Assembly (NCBI RefSeq): GCF_014652275.1
Contig: NZ_BMYM01000001.1
Span: 1,798,001-1,862,000, forward strand
Length of the DNA stretch: 64,000 nt
Reading direction: 5' to 3'
DNA from: Parahalioglobus pacificus
GTDB taxonomy: Bacteria; Pseudomonadota; Gammaproteobacteria; Pseudomonadales; Halieaceae
Shown: in pieces, positions 50,962 to 59,875 of the stretch
Layout: every line of letters starts with the position of its first letter
How positions within the stretch are numbered: position 1 is the stretch's first letter
Program-made: the position numbers and the translations under genes
The notes under the pieces: model-generated
Database searches by the model: none
What the model saw: the letters and a program-made list of their open reading frames with translations, nothing else
Told to the model about the DNA's origin: nothing

Positions 50962-51839
50962 GTTAGCTCGATTCCTGCCTTGCCAAGAGCGGCTTCTACG
51001 GCCGCGTGATGAGTTGTATCCAGTGTGGTCAATGGAAGACGCAGACCTTCGCCTATCCTGCCCATGCGGTACAGTGCCCACTTCACGGGAATGGGGTTGG
51101 ACTCCAGGAACAAAGCGCTGTTCAAAGCGCTCAGCTTGGCATCTATCTCCCCCGCTTTGTCCGAGTCACCGGCTAGCGCCAGGGCGCAAAGCTCTGCCAT
51201 TGCCGCCGGCGCAACATTTGCTGTGACAGAGACATTGCCCTTGCCGCCGGCAAGCATCAGCGCCAGCGCGGTTGGGTCATCCCCGGAGTAAACGGCGAAG
51301 TCCGCCGGACTGCTCTCGATCAAAGCACGCCCCCGCGCAATATCGCCTGTGGCATCTTTAATACCGGCTACGTTGTCCAGTTCCGCCAGCGCCATCGCGG
51401 TGTCGTTGCTCATATCGACACCGGTGCGGCCGGGCACGTTGTAGAGAATCTGTGGCACGTCAACGGCCTCTGCGAGGGCGCGAAAGTGCTCGTACAAACC
51501 ACGCTGAGTGGGCTTGTTGTAGTAGGGCGTCACCAGCAGGCACGCATCCGCACCCGCCTCTGCCGCTGCCTGGGTCAGCTCTATGGCCTCCTGAGTTGAG
51601 TTTGAGCCGGTGCCCGCCATAATCGGGATGCGGCCTGCCGCGTACTGGACGCAGAAGCGAATCACCTCGCAGTGTTCAGGCGTGGGCAGTGTTGCACTCT
51701 CGCCGGTAGTACCCACGGCACCTATCGCCCCCGTTCCAGCATCGACGTGCCAGTCAATCAGGCGCTCAAGCGCAGACCAATCTACGCCTCCATCGGCCTG
51801 CATGGGGGTCACAAGGGCAACAATACTGCCGGTAATCAT
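50958..51839 (-). CDS. dapA: 4-hydroxy-tetrahydrodipicolinate synthase
   Basis: 293 aa from the ATG at 51839, which gives the standard opening [13 protein letters not shown]; a longer open frame is rejected. It is a class I TIM-barrel aldolase-type enzyme that condenses pyruvate with aspartate semialdehyde, the first DAP-specific step. The Schiff-base Lys lies in [10 protein letters not shown], and the Tyr in [18 protein letters not shown] sits 11 nt upstream. bamC and the MBL gene follow with overlaps. Confidence 0.97.
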   Translation of the reverse strand: MITGSIVALVTPMQADGGVDWSALERLIDWHVDAGTGAIGAVGTTGESATLPTPEHCEVIRFCVQYAAGRIPIMAGTGSNSTQEAIELTQAAAEAGADACLLVTPYYNKPTQRGLYEHFRALAEAVDVPQILYNVPGRTGVDMSNDTAMALAELDNVAGIKDATGDIARGRALIESSPADFAVYSGDDPTALALMLAGGKGNVSVTANVAPAAMAELCALALAGDSDKAGEIDAKLSALNSALFLESNPIPVKWALYRMGRIGEGLRLPLTTLDTTHHAAVEAALGKAGIELT

Positions 51840-51973
51840 GTAAAGAACTACTCCGGATACACCGCGCTGCGCGAACTGCTGCGCGAAGTCAGCAATTATC
51901 CATGCTCGGGATAGGAACACAACCGGATTGCGCTAGACTGGCCATGTGAAACACACACGGCTATGAGAGCACC

Positions 51974-52489
51974 ATGCAACGATCAATCCGCTTTGTTCCC
52001 TTATTCTGCCTGCTGACGGCGTCCCTGCTGTGGCCCCTGCGTTCAGCCCATGCCCAGTTTGAAGTCACCTATAGCCAGCCTACGTATCTGGACAGGCAGT
52101 ACATGTCCCAGCAGCGCACCGGCATCAATGAACTGGCCGCCAATAACACCGGGCAACGTTTTAGCGGTATGGCGAGCCGGGACATTGCACTCATGCAGCG
52201 CTTACTCGATCAGGGCATTGTTACACCCACGATGACACGTGAACTGCAGGCCCTGGGCATTGTTTTGGGCGACCTGCTGGCAAAGGAACTGCAAATGGAC
52301 TGGGTCATCTTTGAGGATGAGGTCGGTCGCAGCCGCGCATTGCGCTTTGGCGACAGCGAGTCACTGCTGTTTCCGGTGACCATGCTGGCAAGACGCAAAG
52401 AAGGCGGCGGGCGCACTGACGTTCAGGAAATTTATGACAGCGCCGTTGCAATGGCCTTGGCCGAACGCGAGCCACTGCCGTTTCAATAG
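51974..52489 (+). CDS. Periplasmic DUF3806 protein
   Basis: 171 aa. A signal peptide (FVPLFCLLTASLLWPLRSAHA) precedes a domain recognised as DUF3806 from LQALGIVLGDLLAKELQMDW, IFEDEVGRSRALRFGD and LFPVTMLARRKEGG. Function is unknown; the family occurs in gammaproteobacteria as secreted or cytoplasmic small proteins. It is divergent from dapA and 69 bp upstream of the MCE transporter operon, with which it might share regulation. Confidence 0.82.
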   Translation: MQRSIRFVPLFCLLTASLLWPLRSAHAQFEVTYSQPTYLDRQYMSQQRTGINELAANNTGQRFSGMASRDIALMQRLLDQGIVTPTMTRELQALGIVLGDLLAKELQMDWVIFEDEVGRSRALRFGDSESLLFPVTMLARRKEGGGRTDVQEIYDSAVAMALAEREPLPFQ

Positions 52490-52558
52490 GGCGGTCGCTG
52501 GTGTTGATTACGGGTGACGTTTAGACTCAAGGACTGCTGACCGCACAAGCAAGGGCGC

Positions 52559-53689
52559 ATGAGTTCCAGCACGGCACAGATTCAGCTCGACCTCGATAAC
52601 GATCACGGCGCAAAGCTGCACTTTGCGGGCGACTGGGTGGAAGGCAGCGCCACGCCCGAGTATCTAGACTTTAGACCCCAGTTGCTGGCCAGCGCCCCCA
52701 ACACGCTTGTGCTATCTGGTGAAGGACTCGGTGAGTGGGACTCCATTTTCATGGCCTTCCTGCTACAGCTGTGTAACGACTGTCGCGAGCGGGATATCAG
52801 TATCGATAGCGCGGCACTGCCGGCCAGCGCCCATCGCCTCCTGCAGGTTGCGACCACCGTTAAACCTCACAAACCGCCCGAGGAAGACAGCCCCCCGCTG
52901 TTAGCCACTCTGAACCCGGTTGCAATGCTTAAGGGAGTCGCCGAGGGAACACGAGACTCCCTCGCTTTCATGGGCGAAGTCACCGTTGCTCTGGGGCGGC
53001 TGGCGGTGGGCAAGGCCAATACCCGATTTAGCGACTTCCTGACCTTCTGCTACCAGGCAGGGCCTAACGCCTTTGCCATCATTAGTCTTACCAGCGTGCT
53101 GGTTGGCATGATCCTCGCGTACCTGGGAGCAGTTCAGCTGCAGCAGTTTGGTGCCGAGATCTATGTCGCTGACCTGGTAGTGATTGGCATGCTGCGTGAG
53201 ATGGGCGCTTTGATGACGGCTATCGTGATGGCGGGACGCACGGGGGCCGCCTATGCGGCACAACTGGGCACCATGCAGACCAATGAAGAGGTCGACGCCA
53301 TTTCTACCATGGGCATATCGCCGGTGGAGTTTTTGGTGGTTCCTAGGATGCTGGCCCTGGTGGCCATGATGCCGCTGCTTACCATCTACGCCAATATACT
53401 GGGCATCGTTGGAGGCGGCATTGTTGCCGGTGGAATGGGAATCACACCGCTGCAATACATTAATGCTGGCGAGGCCGCCATTGATAGCGCACACATATTT
53501 GTCGGCATGCTAAAGAGCTTTGTCTTTGCCGTACTCATAGCAGTCGCGGGCTGCCGCTCAGGCATCAACTCTGGCCGCAGCTCCGCTGCGGTCGGCCAGG
53601 CCGCGACCGAAGCGGTGGTTACCGCGGTGGTTTACCTGATCATTGCAGACGCCGCGATCAATATTCTGTTTCAACAGTTGGGTATTTGA
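52559..53689 (+). CDS. MlaE-family ABC permease with N-terminal STAS-like domain
   Basis: 376 aa. The first ~115 residues form a STAS-like domain (LDLDNDHGAKLHFAGDW; the role MlaB plays as a separate protein in Mla systems). The MlaE membrane domain follows with GMILAYLGAVQLQQFG, AIVMAGRTGAAYAAQLGTM and the coupling motif NEEVDAISTMG. It forms the inner-membrane channel of an MCE phospholipid transporter. AAGGG precedes the ATG. The operon runs permease, ATPase, MCE protein, lipoprotein. Confidence 0.93.
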   Translation: MSSSTAQIQLDLDNDHGAKLHFAGDWVEGSATPEYLDFRPQLLASAPNTLVLSGEGLGEWDSIFMAFLLQLCNDCRERDISIDSAALPASAHRLLQVATTVKPHKPPEEDSPPLLATLNPVAMLKGVAEGTRDSLAFMGEVTVALGRLAVGKANTRFSDFLTFCYQAGPNAFAIISLTSVLVGMILAYLGAVQLQQFGAEIYVADLVVIGMLREMGALMTAIVMAGRTGAAYAAQLGTMQTNEEVDAISTMGISPVEFLVVPRMLALVAMMPLLTIYANILGIVGGGIVAGGMGITPLQYINAGEAAIDSAHIFVGMLKSFVFAVLIAVAGCRSGINSGRSSAAVGQAATEAVVTAVVYLIIADAAINILFQQLGI

Positions 53690-53692
53690 CGC

Positions 53693-54469
53693 ATGTCAGA
53701 ATCCCGGGCGCATATCCATATCGACAAGCTCACCATGGCCTATGGCGACTTCGTCATTCAACGGGACCTGTCTTTCGACATTAACCGGGGCGACATCTTT
53801 GTCATTATGGGCGGCTCTGGCTGCGGCAAGAGCACGCTGCTCAAACACATGCTTGGGCTGATCACACCGGCCAAGGGCGACATTGCCTTTAATGGCCAGA
53901 GCTTTTTCTCAGCACCGCCGGCCCGGCAGGACGAAATGCGTCAAGGCTGGGGCATTACCTATCAGACCGGGGGTATGTTCAGCGCCATGACCCTGGCAGA
54001 GAACGTCACACTGCCCCTGCAACTGTACACAGACTTCAATCGCGACCAGATCGCCGAAGTGGTTGCCTACAAACTGGCACTGGTGGGGCTGGACGGCTAT
54101 CAGGACTACTACCCCTCGGAAGTCAGCGGCGGTATGCGCAAACGGGCAGCACTGGCGCGAGCCATCGCGCTGGACCCGGAGATCCTGTTTTTCGACGAGC
54201 CGTCTGCGGGCCTGGATCCCATCAGCTCGCGCTTGCTGGACGAGCTGATACAACAGCTACAGGAGTCGACGGGCGCGACGGTTGTTATGGTCACTCACGA
54301 GCTGCCCAGCATTTATGGTATCGCCACAAACTCGGTCTACCTGGACGCCCATACCCGGACCATGATTGGCTATGGCGACCCCAAACATCTGCGCGACCAC
54401 AGCAATGAGCCGGTTGTGCGACAATTCCTGACCCGCGGCCTTGGGGCTGCTGAGGACAGCACGGCATGA
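53693..54469 (+). CDS. MlaF-like ABC transporter ATPase
   Basis: 258 aa. Walker A is GGSGCGKSTLLKHML, the signature motif VSGGMRKRAALARAIALD, and Walker B LFFDEPSAGLDPIS. The VSGGM variant, with Met-Arg-Lys-Arg after it, is typical of MCE ATPases. It energises the permease 3 bp upstream. Its stop overlaps the start of the MCE-domain gene (ATGA). Confidence 0.95.
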   Translation: MSESRAHIHIDKLTMAYGDFVIQRDLSFDINRGDIFVIMGGSGCGKSTLLKHMLGLITPAKGDIAFNGQSFFSAPPARQDEMRQGWGITYQTGGMFSAMTLAENVTLPLQLYTDFNRDQIAEVVAYKLALVGLDGYQDYYPSEVSGGMRKRAALARAIALDPEILFFDEPSAGLDPISSRLLDELIQQLQESTGATVVMVTHELPSIYGIATNSVYLDAHTRTMIGYGDPKHLRDHSNEPVVRQFLTRGLGAAEDSTA

Positions 54470-55434
54470 ATGAAAAGTCACATAACGTACTGATAGGCGC
54501 CTTCATTGTGGGCGCGCTAATCATCGCGCTATCGGGCATTATTTTTCTCAGCAGCACCGGGTTCGGTACCGATAGACAGAAGGTCGTGATGGTCTTTGAT
54601 GGCTCAGTGAAAGGCCTGACACTGGGCGCACCCATCGCGCTGCGCGGTGTGCAGATCGGTCAGGTCACAGACATCCGACTCATCCTGGATACCGATACGA
54701 TAGACGTCATCATGCTGGTTGAGTCCGAGATCAACAGCGCCAACATCCAGCGCCGCGGATCCATTGGCGGCAGTCTTATGGATGAGCTGATTGCCCGCGG
54801 GATGCGGGCACAGTTGAACACCCAAAGTTTCCTCACCGGCCTGCTCTATGTGCAATTGGACTTCTTCCCGGACAGCGATGTGAATCTGGCTGCCATCGAG
54901 TCTGAGTACCCGCAGATACCCACCATCCCCACGGAGCTACAGCGCTTGCAGCGGCAAATTGAGTCCATCGATATCGCCCGTATCGCAGAGGACATTGGTG
55001 CGATTGCCGATGGTGTGAATCAGTTCGTTAATAACCCGCAGTTCCAGCAGTTGCCCGAGGACGTGCAGGCGGGGATTGCCAGCTTCCAGGGCTTGAGCAG
55101 CGATCTGCGCGGCCTGTTGGCCAGCACCGGCCCACGGGTTGATACCCTGTTGGATAACGCCACCGAAACATTCGATAGCGTGAATAACGAGCTGCCGGAA
55201 CTGTCGCGTTTGGCCAAGACCAATCTGGCGGTACTCGATGAGGCCATTATCGCCTTCGAATCCGCTATGCAAGAAATTGATGGGCTGGTGTCGGAGGACT
55301 CCAACACCACTTATGAGCTGAACCGTGCTCTGCGCGAACTGGCGGAAGCCGGGCGAGCCTTACAACTACTGGCCAAGACGCTAGAGCAGCAGCCTGAGGC
55401 CCTGATCAGAGGCAAACGTGAGGAAGATCAGTAA
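54466..55434 (+). CDS. MlaD/MCE-domain substrate-binding protein
   Basis: 322 aa. It has a single N-terminal membrane helix (VLIGAFIVGALIIALSGII), one MCE domain (VMVFDGSVKGLTLGAPIALR to SFLTGLLYVQLDFFP), and a long helical C-terminal region of about 180 residues that could extend toward the outer membrane. This is longer than E. coli MlaD and closer to LetB/Pqi-like single-MCE proteins. It forms the hexameric periplasmic part of the transporter. Confidence 0.93.
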   Translation: MNEKSHNVLIGAFIVGALIIALSGIIFLSSTGFGTDRQKVVMVFDGSVKGLTLGAPIALRGVQIGQVTDIRLILDTDTIDVIMLVESEINSANIQRRGSIGGSLMDELIARGMRAQLNTQSFLTGLLYVQLDFFPDSDVNLAAIESEYPQIPTIPTELQRLQRQIESIDIARIAEDIGAIADGVNQFVNNPQFQQLPEDVQAGIASFQGLSSDLRGLLASTGPRVDTLLDNATETFDSVNNELPELSRLAKTNLAVLDEAIIAFESAMQEIDGLVSEDSNTTYELNRALRELAEAGRALQLLAKTLEQQPEALIRGKREEDQ

Positions 55435-56043
55435 ATGACACCTATTCGACTGATTGCAGCACTGGCGCTGCTGTTACTGGCCGGCTGCGGCACCACACCG
55501 CCCAGCACGTATCACTTGCTGGACGCTCGCGGCACCACCCTACCCAGCGGTGACAGCCCGTCACTGGGTGTGGGGCCTATTATGATTCCCGAGTACCTGA
55601 ACCGTAACGGTCTGGTCTACCGAAAAGACAGCAATACTCTGGAAATTGCCTCTTACGAGCGCTGGGCTGAGTCACTGGCCGACGGTATCGAGCGTGTGCT
55701 CTCGCTGAATCTCGCGAGCCTGCTGGATACCCAGAACGTGCGGACTTTCCCCTGGAACCGCTCTCGCGCACCTCAGTTCAGTGTACGGGTTCGCATTGTC
55801 GCGCTGGACGCAAAGCCCGGGAAAGCCGAGTTAGTGGCGGAATGGCTGCTACTGCAACCGGGAGACCCGGATACCGAGCTGACGCGCCAGCTAACAACGC
55901 TGTCGGCGCCCCTCGGTGGTGATACGGCTGGCGGGGCTGCAGTCGCCTCCGCCTACAGTGATTTGTTAATGCAACTGAGTGAGCGAATCAGCGCGGAGAT
56001 CCGCGAGGCTGCAAATCAGGCGGCGCTGCAGAACGACGATTAA
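55435..56043 (+). CDS. PqiC-like ABC-transport auxiliary lipoprotein
   Basis: 202 aa starting directly after the MCE gene stop. The lipobox LLLLAGCG is followed by an ABC-type transport auxiliary domain (STYHLLDARG, GVGPIMIPEYLNRNGLVYR and WAESLADGIERVLSLNLA), the PqiC/DUF330 type. It probably sits in the outer membrane and docks the MCE protein. It replaces MlaA/MlaC, which are absent here. Confidence 0.9.
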   Translation: MTPIRLIAALALLLLAGCGTTPPSTYHLLDARGTTLPSGDSPSLGVGPIMIPEYLNRNGLVYRKDSNTLEIASYERWAESLADGIERVLSLNLASLLDTQNVRTFPWNRSRAPQFSVRVRIVALDAKPGKAELVAEWLLLQPGDPDTELTRQLTTLSAPLGGDTAGGAAVASAYSDLLMQLSERISAEIREAANQAALQNDD

Positions 56044-56074
56044 AGCGTCAATGGCACCCGTGAATTGCGCACTT

Positions 56075-56839
56075 CTAGAAGTCGTCGTTGCGCATCATGG
56101 CGTCTGAACCGCCATCCACAAAGAATACTGACCCACAGACAAAATCCGCTGCCTCGCTTAACATAAATGCCATGACACTGGCTATTTGATCGGGCTGTGC
56201 CGTGCCTCCCCAGGGCACGCTGTCAGCAAAGTCGCGCATCAATTGCCCCAGCGTCGGGTCAGACATCACCTTCTCCGACAGAGGCGTGCGGGTAATACCG
56301 GGCGCAACTGCGTTGATACGTACGCCCATCTCAGCGTAGGCAACCACCTGGCGTCGCATCCACATGGTCAGCGCGCGTTTTGATCCGGCGTAAGCTGTGT
56401 GGCCGTCCCGAGCATCGATGTCGGCACAGGCCTTATCCTCATCGCCGTCAAGGCAGGCTTGCACGTAGCTGTCATCACCCGTCACCATCGGCGCTGAGTT
56501 AGAGCCCACCAGCAAGACGGTGCCACGGCGTTTGGCAACCAAGTCTTTCAGGCCCTCCACCACGGCAACCACGCCAAAGTAATTCACGCGAGCGATCAGG
56601 GATAGCGGCTGTGTGACGGGTGGCACTCCGGCACAGGGAATCAGGCCGTCAAGTCCATCAGCGGCTCTTGCGCGCACCTCAGCGACCGCATGCTCACGAC
56701 CCTCTGCGGTAGAAAGGTCTGCAACAATATCCGCATCCCGGATGTCCACACAGATCACATCGTGTCCGCTGGATTGCAGGCGCGCTTTCAGCGCAGCGCC
56801 GATTCCGGTGGCGCCACCGGTCATTGCGTAAACACCCAT
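56075..56839 (-). CDS. SDR resembling 3-alpha-hydroxysteroid dehydrogenase
   Basis: 254 aa. The motifs are MTGGATGIGAALKARL, the NNAG equivalent LIPCAGVP, and YAGSKRALTMWMRR. It has a 25-30-residue insertion before the catalytic Tyr (QACLDGDEDKACADIDARDG), as in the Comamonas 3-alpha-HSD/carbonyl reductase group. Asp after strand 2 (CVDIRDADI) favours NAD. Similarity is judged by eye, so steroid specificity is an inference. It fits the KstD-like flavoprotein and Ltp2-like thiolase nearby. Confidence 0.82.
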   Translation of the reverse strand: MGVYAMTGGATGIGAALKARLQSSGHDVICVDIRDADIVADLSTAEGREHAVAEVRARAADGLDGLIPCAGVPPVTQPLSLIARVNYFGVVAVVEGLKDLVAKRRGTVLLVGSNSAPMVTGDDSYVQACLDGDEDKACADIDARDGHTAYAGSKRALTMWMRRQVVAYAEMGVRINAVAPGITRTPLSEKVMSDPTLGQLMRDFADSVPWGGTAQPDQIASVMAFMLSEAADFVCGSVFFVDGGSDAMMRNDDF

Positions 56840-56931
56840 CGTCTTCTCCTTCAGGTTGTCAGAGAGTATCGGTGAGAATCTGGCTTAGCCACAGTTCCAA
56901 ATCGGTCAGCGTGACCGTCCAAAAGTGTCGA

Positions 56932-57612
56932 TCAGCCCGGCGCCAGCACCGTGCTGTCACCGACACCACCAAGCAGACTGGGCGATTTGTTGGTCGAGCG
57001 AGAGATCGCCCGATCCAGCGGCTGAACATGCAATGGCTGTTTCAGAATCGGGGCGAAAACCGGATCCCCATCGACGATAACAGCGCTATTGTCCAACCAT
57101 CGGGGTATCTCTTCGCGCTGCAGCATCACTGGCATGCGCGAGTGCCAGGGCTCCAGGGCAGTGGCTGCCTGCGTCGTAACCAGAGTGCAACTGAGCAGGG
57201 GCTGACCGCCTTTTTCCCAAATATCCCACAAGGCGGCAACAGCTAAAGCGCCGGAATCAGGCGTGAACTGGTAGGGCTGCTTGCCTTCACCCTCTTTGCG
57301 CCACTCGATAAAACTACTCATAGGCACCAGGCCACGCTGGCGTTTGAAGGGCGTTGAAAACGCGCGGCTCCGTGACAGGGTTTCGCTGCGGGCGTTAAAC
57401 ATGGCGTATTTCTGATCGACCGCCGGCGCCCAGGACGGTGTAAGCCACCATCGCGCGCTGTCTAGCGCGCCTTTGCCCGTTACATTGCGCACCAGTCGCA
57501 CAGACTCGGTGGGTGCGACGTTAATAGCCGGCGGTAAATTGAGATCAATTCCCAGGTCTTTCAGCAATTGCTGCAGGCCGGGGTTGTCGATGACATTGAA
57601 ACGTCCACACAT
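56932..57612 (-). CDS. SRAP (SOS response-associated peptidase / HMCES-YedK) protein
   Basis: 226 aa from the ATG at 57612, because Cys2 (MCGRFNV) must become the N-terminus after Met removal. YedK/HMCES proteins crosslink covalently to abasic sites in single-stranded DNA. The other site residues are visible: FNARSET (Asn), PMSSFIEW (Glu) and WHSRMPVML (His). It is divergent from the DUF35 gene and probably unrelated to the catabolic genes around it. Confidence 0.94.
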   Translation of the reverse strand: MCGRFNVIDNPGLQQLLKDLGIDLNLPPAINVAPTESVRLVRNVTGKGALDSARWWLTPSWAPAVDQKYAMFNARSETLSRSRAFSTPFKRQRGLVPMSSFIEWRKEGEGKQPYQFTPDSGALAVAALWDIWEKGGQPLLSCTLVTTQAATALEPWHSRMPVMLQREEIPRWLDNSAVIVDGDPVFAPILKQPLHVQPLDRAISRSTNKSPSLLGGVGDSTVLAPG

Positions 57613-57771
57613 GGCACTACTGTGCCAACTGGCGGCCAGCGCTGCAAACAAGGTTTGCCAAAGTGAACCCCGGTGCAGCTCGGCCTGCGATTCTGTGCTT
57701 CAGGTGCTGCGTGGCCTTGCCTGTCTCAAAATGCGGGTAGTACTCTGAGCGCCGGATCTGGAGGATACACC

Positions 57772-58224
57772 ATGAGTAATAAACCCAGTGCACCGGCTAT
57801 CGAAGGCTGGTTCACCCTGGACGAGCAGCCGCACCTCATAGGCACCCGCTGCAACGCCTGCGGCACTTACTATTTCCCCAAGCAGGACCAATTTTGCCGC
57901 AACCCCGGCTGCGACAGCACCGAGTTCAGCGAGGTGAAATTGAGCCGCACCGGCACCCTCTGGAGTTACACCAACGCCTGCTACAAGCCGCCGGCGCCCT
58001 TTGTCGCGGCAGAGCCTTTTGAGCCCTACGCCATTGCCGCCGTGCAACTCGAGGCAGAACAAATGGTTGTGCTGGGTCAGGTCGTGGAAGGCACTGGCGT
58101 GGAAGCGCTGAAAGTAGGCATGCCTATGGAACTGGTGCTGGAACCATTGCACGAAACTGACGACGACGTAAAGATCACCTGGAAGTGGCAGCCCATGTCC
58201 GCGACCGCAAGCGAGGAAGGCTGA
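57772..58224 (+). CDS. DUF35 Zn-ribbon / OB-fold acyl-CoA-associated protein
   Basis: 150 aa from the ATG at 57772 with GGAGGA upstream. A rubredoxin-like zinc ribbon with Cys27, Cys30, Cys42 and Cys47 (CNACGTYYFPKQDQFC) is followed by an OB fold (GTLWSYTNACYKPPAPF, MVVLGQVVEG). DUF35 proteins pair with thiolase-like enzymes, including the ChsH2-DUF35/Ltp2 retro-aldolase of steroid side-chain breakdown and Zn-ribbon partners of acetyl-CoA acetyltransferases. The thiolase-like gene follows after 4 bp. Confidence 0.92.
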   Translation: MSNKPSAPAIEGWFTLDEQPHLIGTRCNACGTYYFPKQDQFCRNPGCDSTEFSEVKLSRTGTLWSYTNACYKPPAPFVAAEPFEPYAIAAVQLEAEQMVVLGQVVEGTGVEALKVGMPMELVLEPLHETDDDVKITWKWQPMSATASEEG

Positions 58225-58228
58225 ATCC

Positions 58229-59416
58229 ATGAGTAATGAGATTGCAATTCTTGGGGCGGGAATGCACCCGTGGGGCAAATGGGGTCACAACTTCGTACAG
58301 TATGGCGTGGCCGCAGCTCGCGAGGCGCTGGATGACGCCGGCATACCTTGGAAAGACGTCAGCTTTGTCTCTGGTGGCGCTACTGTCCGCTGTGGTTACC
58401 CTGGTTATGTGGCCGGAGCAACCTTTGCACAGGCATTGGGCTGGCAGGGGGCCGAGGTGAATACGTCCTATGCGGCCTGCGCCTCCGGGTCGCAGGCACT
58501 GGCCGCTGCGCGCAACAAAATTCTGGCGGGAGGCTGTGACGTTGCACTGGTGGTGGGTGCCGACACTACACCCAAGGGCTTCCTTGCACCGGCCGGCGGC
58601 TACCGCCCGGAAGATCCGGACTGGGTGCGTTTCTATCTAGGCATCACCAATCCAACCTACTTTGCCCTATACGCCAGGCGCAGAATGGACCTGTACGGTG
58701 ACACACTGGAAGACTTCGCAGCCGTTAAGGTGAAGAACGCACTGGTGGGCAGCAAGAATCCCAGAGCGCGTTACAAGAAGTGTTTCACGGCTGAAGATGT
58801 CGCTGCCTCTGCCATCGTAGCGGACCCTCTGCGCCTGATGGATATCTGTGCCACGAGTGACGGCGGTGCGGCTCTCATTGTTTCGAGCGTGGAATACGCA
58901 GAACGCATTGGCAAAGGGGATGCGCCCCGCGTAGCGGCAATCTCCACCGTTACACCCACTTTCGCAAGCGGCGTGGTAGAGATGCCCGATATCGCCACAG
59001 ACTCGGCTGCAGCGGCAGGCATCGATGCCATCAGTTATCGCTCGCAACTGCCTCTCAAGGCGTATGAAGAAGCCGGAATTGGCCCCGAGGATGTCGACTT
59101 GGCAGAAGTCTACGACTTGTCGACAGCGCTGGAACTGGACTGGATAGAAGATCTGCAACTGGCACCGCGCGGCGAAGCCGCGGCGATGCTGCGAGCCGGT
59201 GACACCACTGTCGGTGGGCGCACGCCCGTTAACGCCTCAGGTGGTCTGGCCTGCTTTGGTGAGGCCGTGCCCGCGCAGGCATTGGCGCAGGTCTGTGAGC
59301 TGACCTGGCAGTTGCGCGGCCAGTGTGGCGAACGTCAGGTTGAGGGTGCGCGGGTTGGCATTACGGCTAATCAGGGCCTGTTCGGCCACGGAAGCTCGGT
59401 CATCGTGAAACGCTGA
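58229..59416 (+). CDS. Thiolase-superfamily protein (lipid-transfer / Ltp2-like)
   Basis: 395 aa. The thiolase fold is clear, with nucleophile-position Cys84 in SYAACASGSQALAA. In the C-terminal half the usual NxxGG...GHPxGAT motif is replaced by NASGGLACFGEAVPAQ (from about residue 335; GEAV at 344), so the catalytic His is missing, as in Ltp2 aldolases. With the DUF35 partner upstream this points to a retro-aldol or non-thiolytic C-C cleavage of an acyl-CoA. Its TGA and the stop of the convergent cytochrome gene abut in TGATCA. Confidence 0.88.
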   Translation: MSNEIAILGAGMHPWGKWGHNFVQYGVAAAREALDDAGIPWKDVSFVSGGATVRCGYPGYVAGATFAQALGWQGAEVNTSYAACASGSQALAAARNKILAGGCDVALVVGADTTPKGFLAPAGGYRPEDPDWVRFYLGITNPTYFALYARRRMDLYGDTLEDFAAVKVKNALVGSKNPRARYKKCFTAEDVAASAIVADPLRLMDICATSDGGAALIVSSVEYAERIGKGDAPRVAAISTVTPTFASGVVEMPDIATDSAAAAGIDAISYRSQLPLKAYEEAGIGPEDVDLAEVYDLSTALELDWIEDLQLAPRGEAAAMLRAGDTTVGGRTPVNASGGLACFGEAVPAQALAQVCELTWQLRGQCGERQVEGARVGITANQGLFGHGSSVIVKR

Positions 59417-59875
59417 TCAGGGCTCTCGCACCGAGGCTTTCATAAGGTAGGCAATGAGGTCGGCCCGGTCCTTTGGATCGGGCACCCCCAGACTCATCAT
59501 CGTCGTATCAGGAAACATCGCCATGGGATTGGCCAGCCAGAGGTTTAATAGCTCCGGTGTCCACACGAAGTCTGCCTGCTTGAACGTATCCGAGTAGTGC
59601 TCGAAACCGGCTTGCTTGCCGGCAATCCGACCAAAAATGCGATGCAGGTTGGGCCCATTGTTATGGCCCATGATTTTTTCGGGATAATGACAGGTCCGGC
59701 ATTGGCCAAACACCAGACGCCCGCGCTGGGCGTCCCCCGCCTCCAGAGTCAATGCCGGCTGGGTCCCTCCTGGTTCATTGGGGTCTGTCTGACCGACCGC
59801 AACCACCGAGTACGTCAGTCCCGCAATCGCCAACACTGCGGCCAGGTATTTGTGGAGGCTCATCACCCACATCAT
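59417..59875 (-). CDS. c-type cytochrome (monoheme, exported)
   Basis: 152 aa. A signal sequence (YLAAVLAIAGLTYSVVAVGQ) is followed by a Pro/Thr-rich spacer and a class I cytochrome domain with the heme motif CRTCH at residues 59-63 and GHNNGPNLHRIFGR. The distal Met is probably in LANPMAMFPDTTMMSL. It starts within the end of the flavoprotein gene (ATGATG overlap), so it is translationally coupled and is the probable electron acceptor of that enzyme. Confidence 0.92.
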   Translation of the reverse strand: MMWVMSLHKYLAAVLAIAGLTYSVVAVGQTDPNEPGGTQPALTLEAGDAQRGRLVFGQCRTCHYPEKIMGHNNGPNLHRIFGRIAGKQAGFEHYSDTFKQADFVWTPELLNLWLANPMAMFPDTTMMSLGVPDPKDRADLIAYLMKASVREP

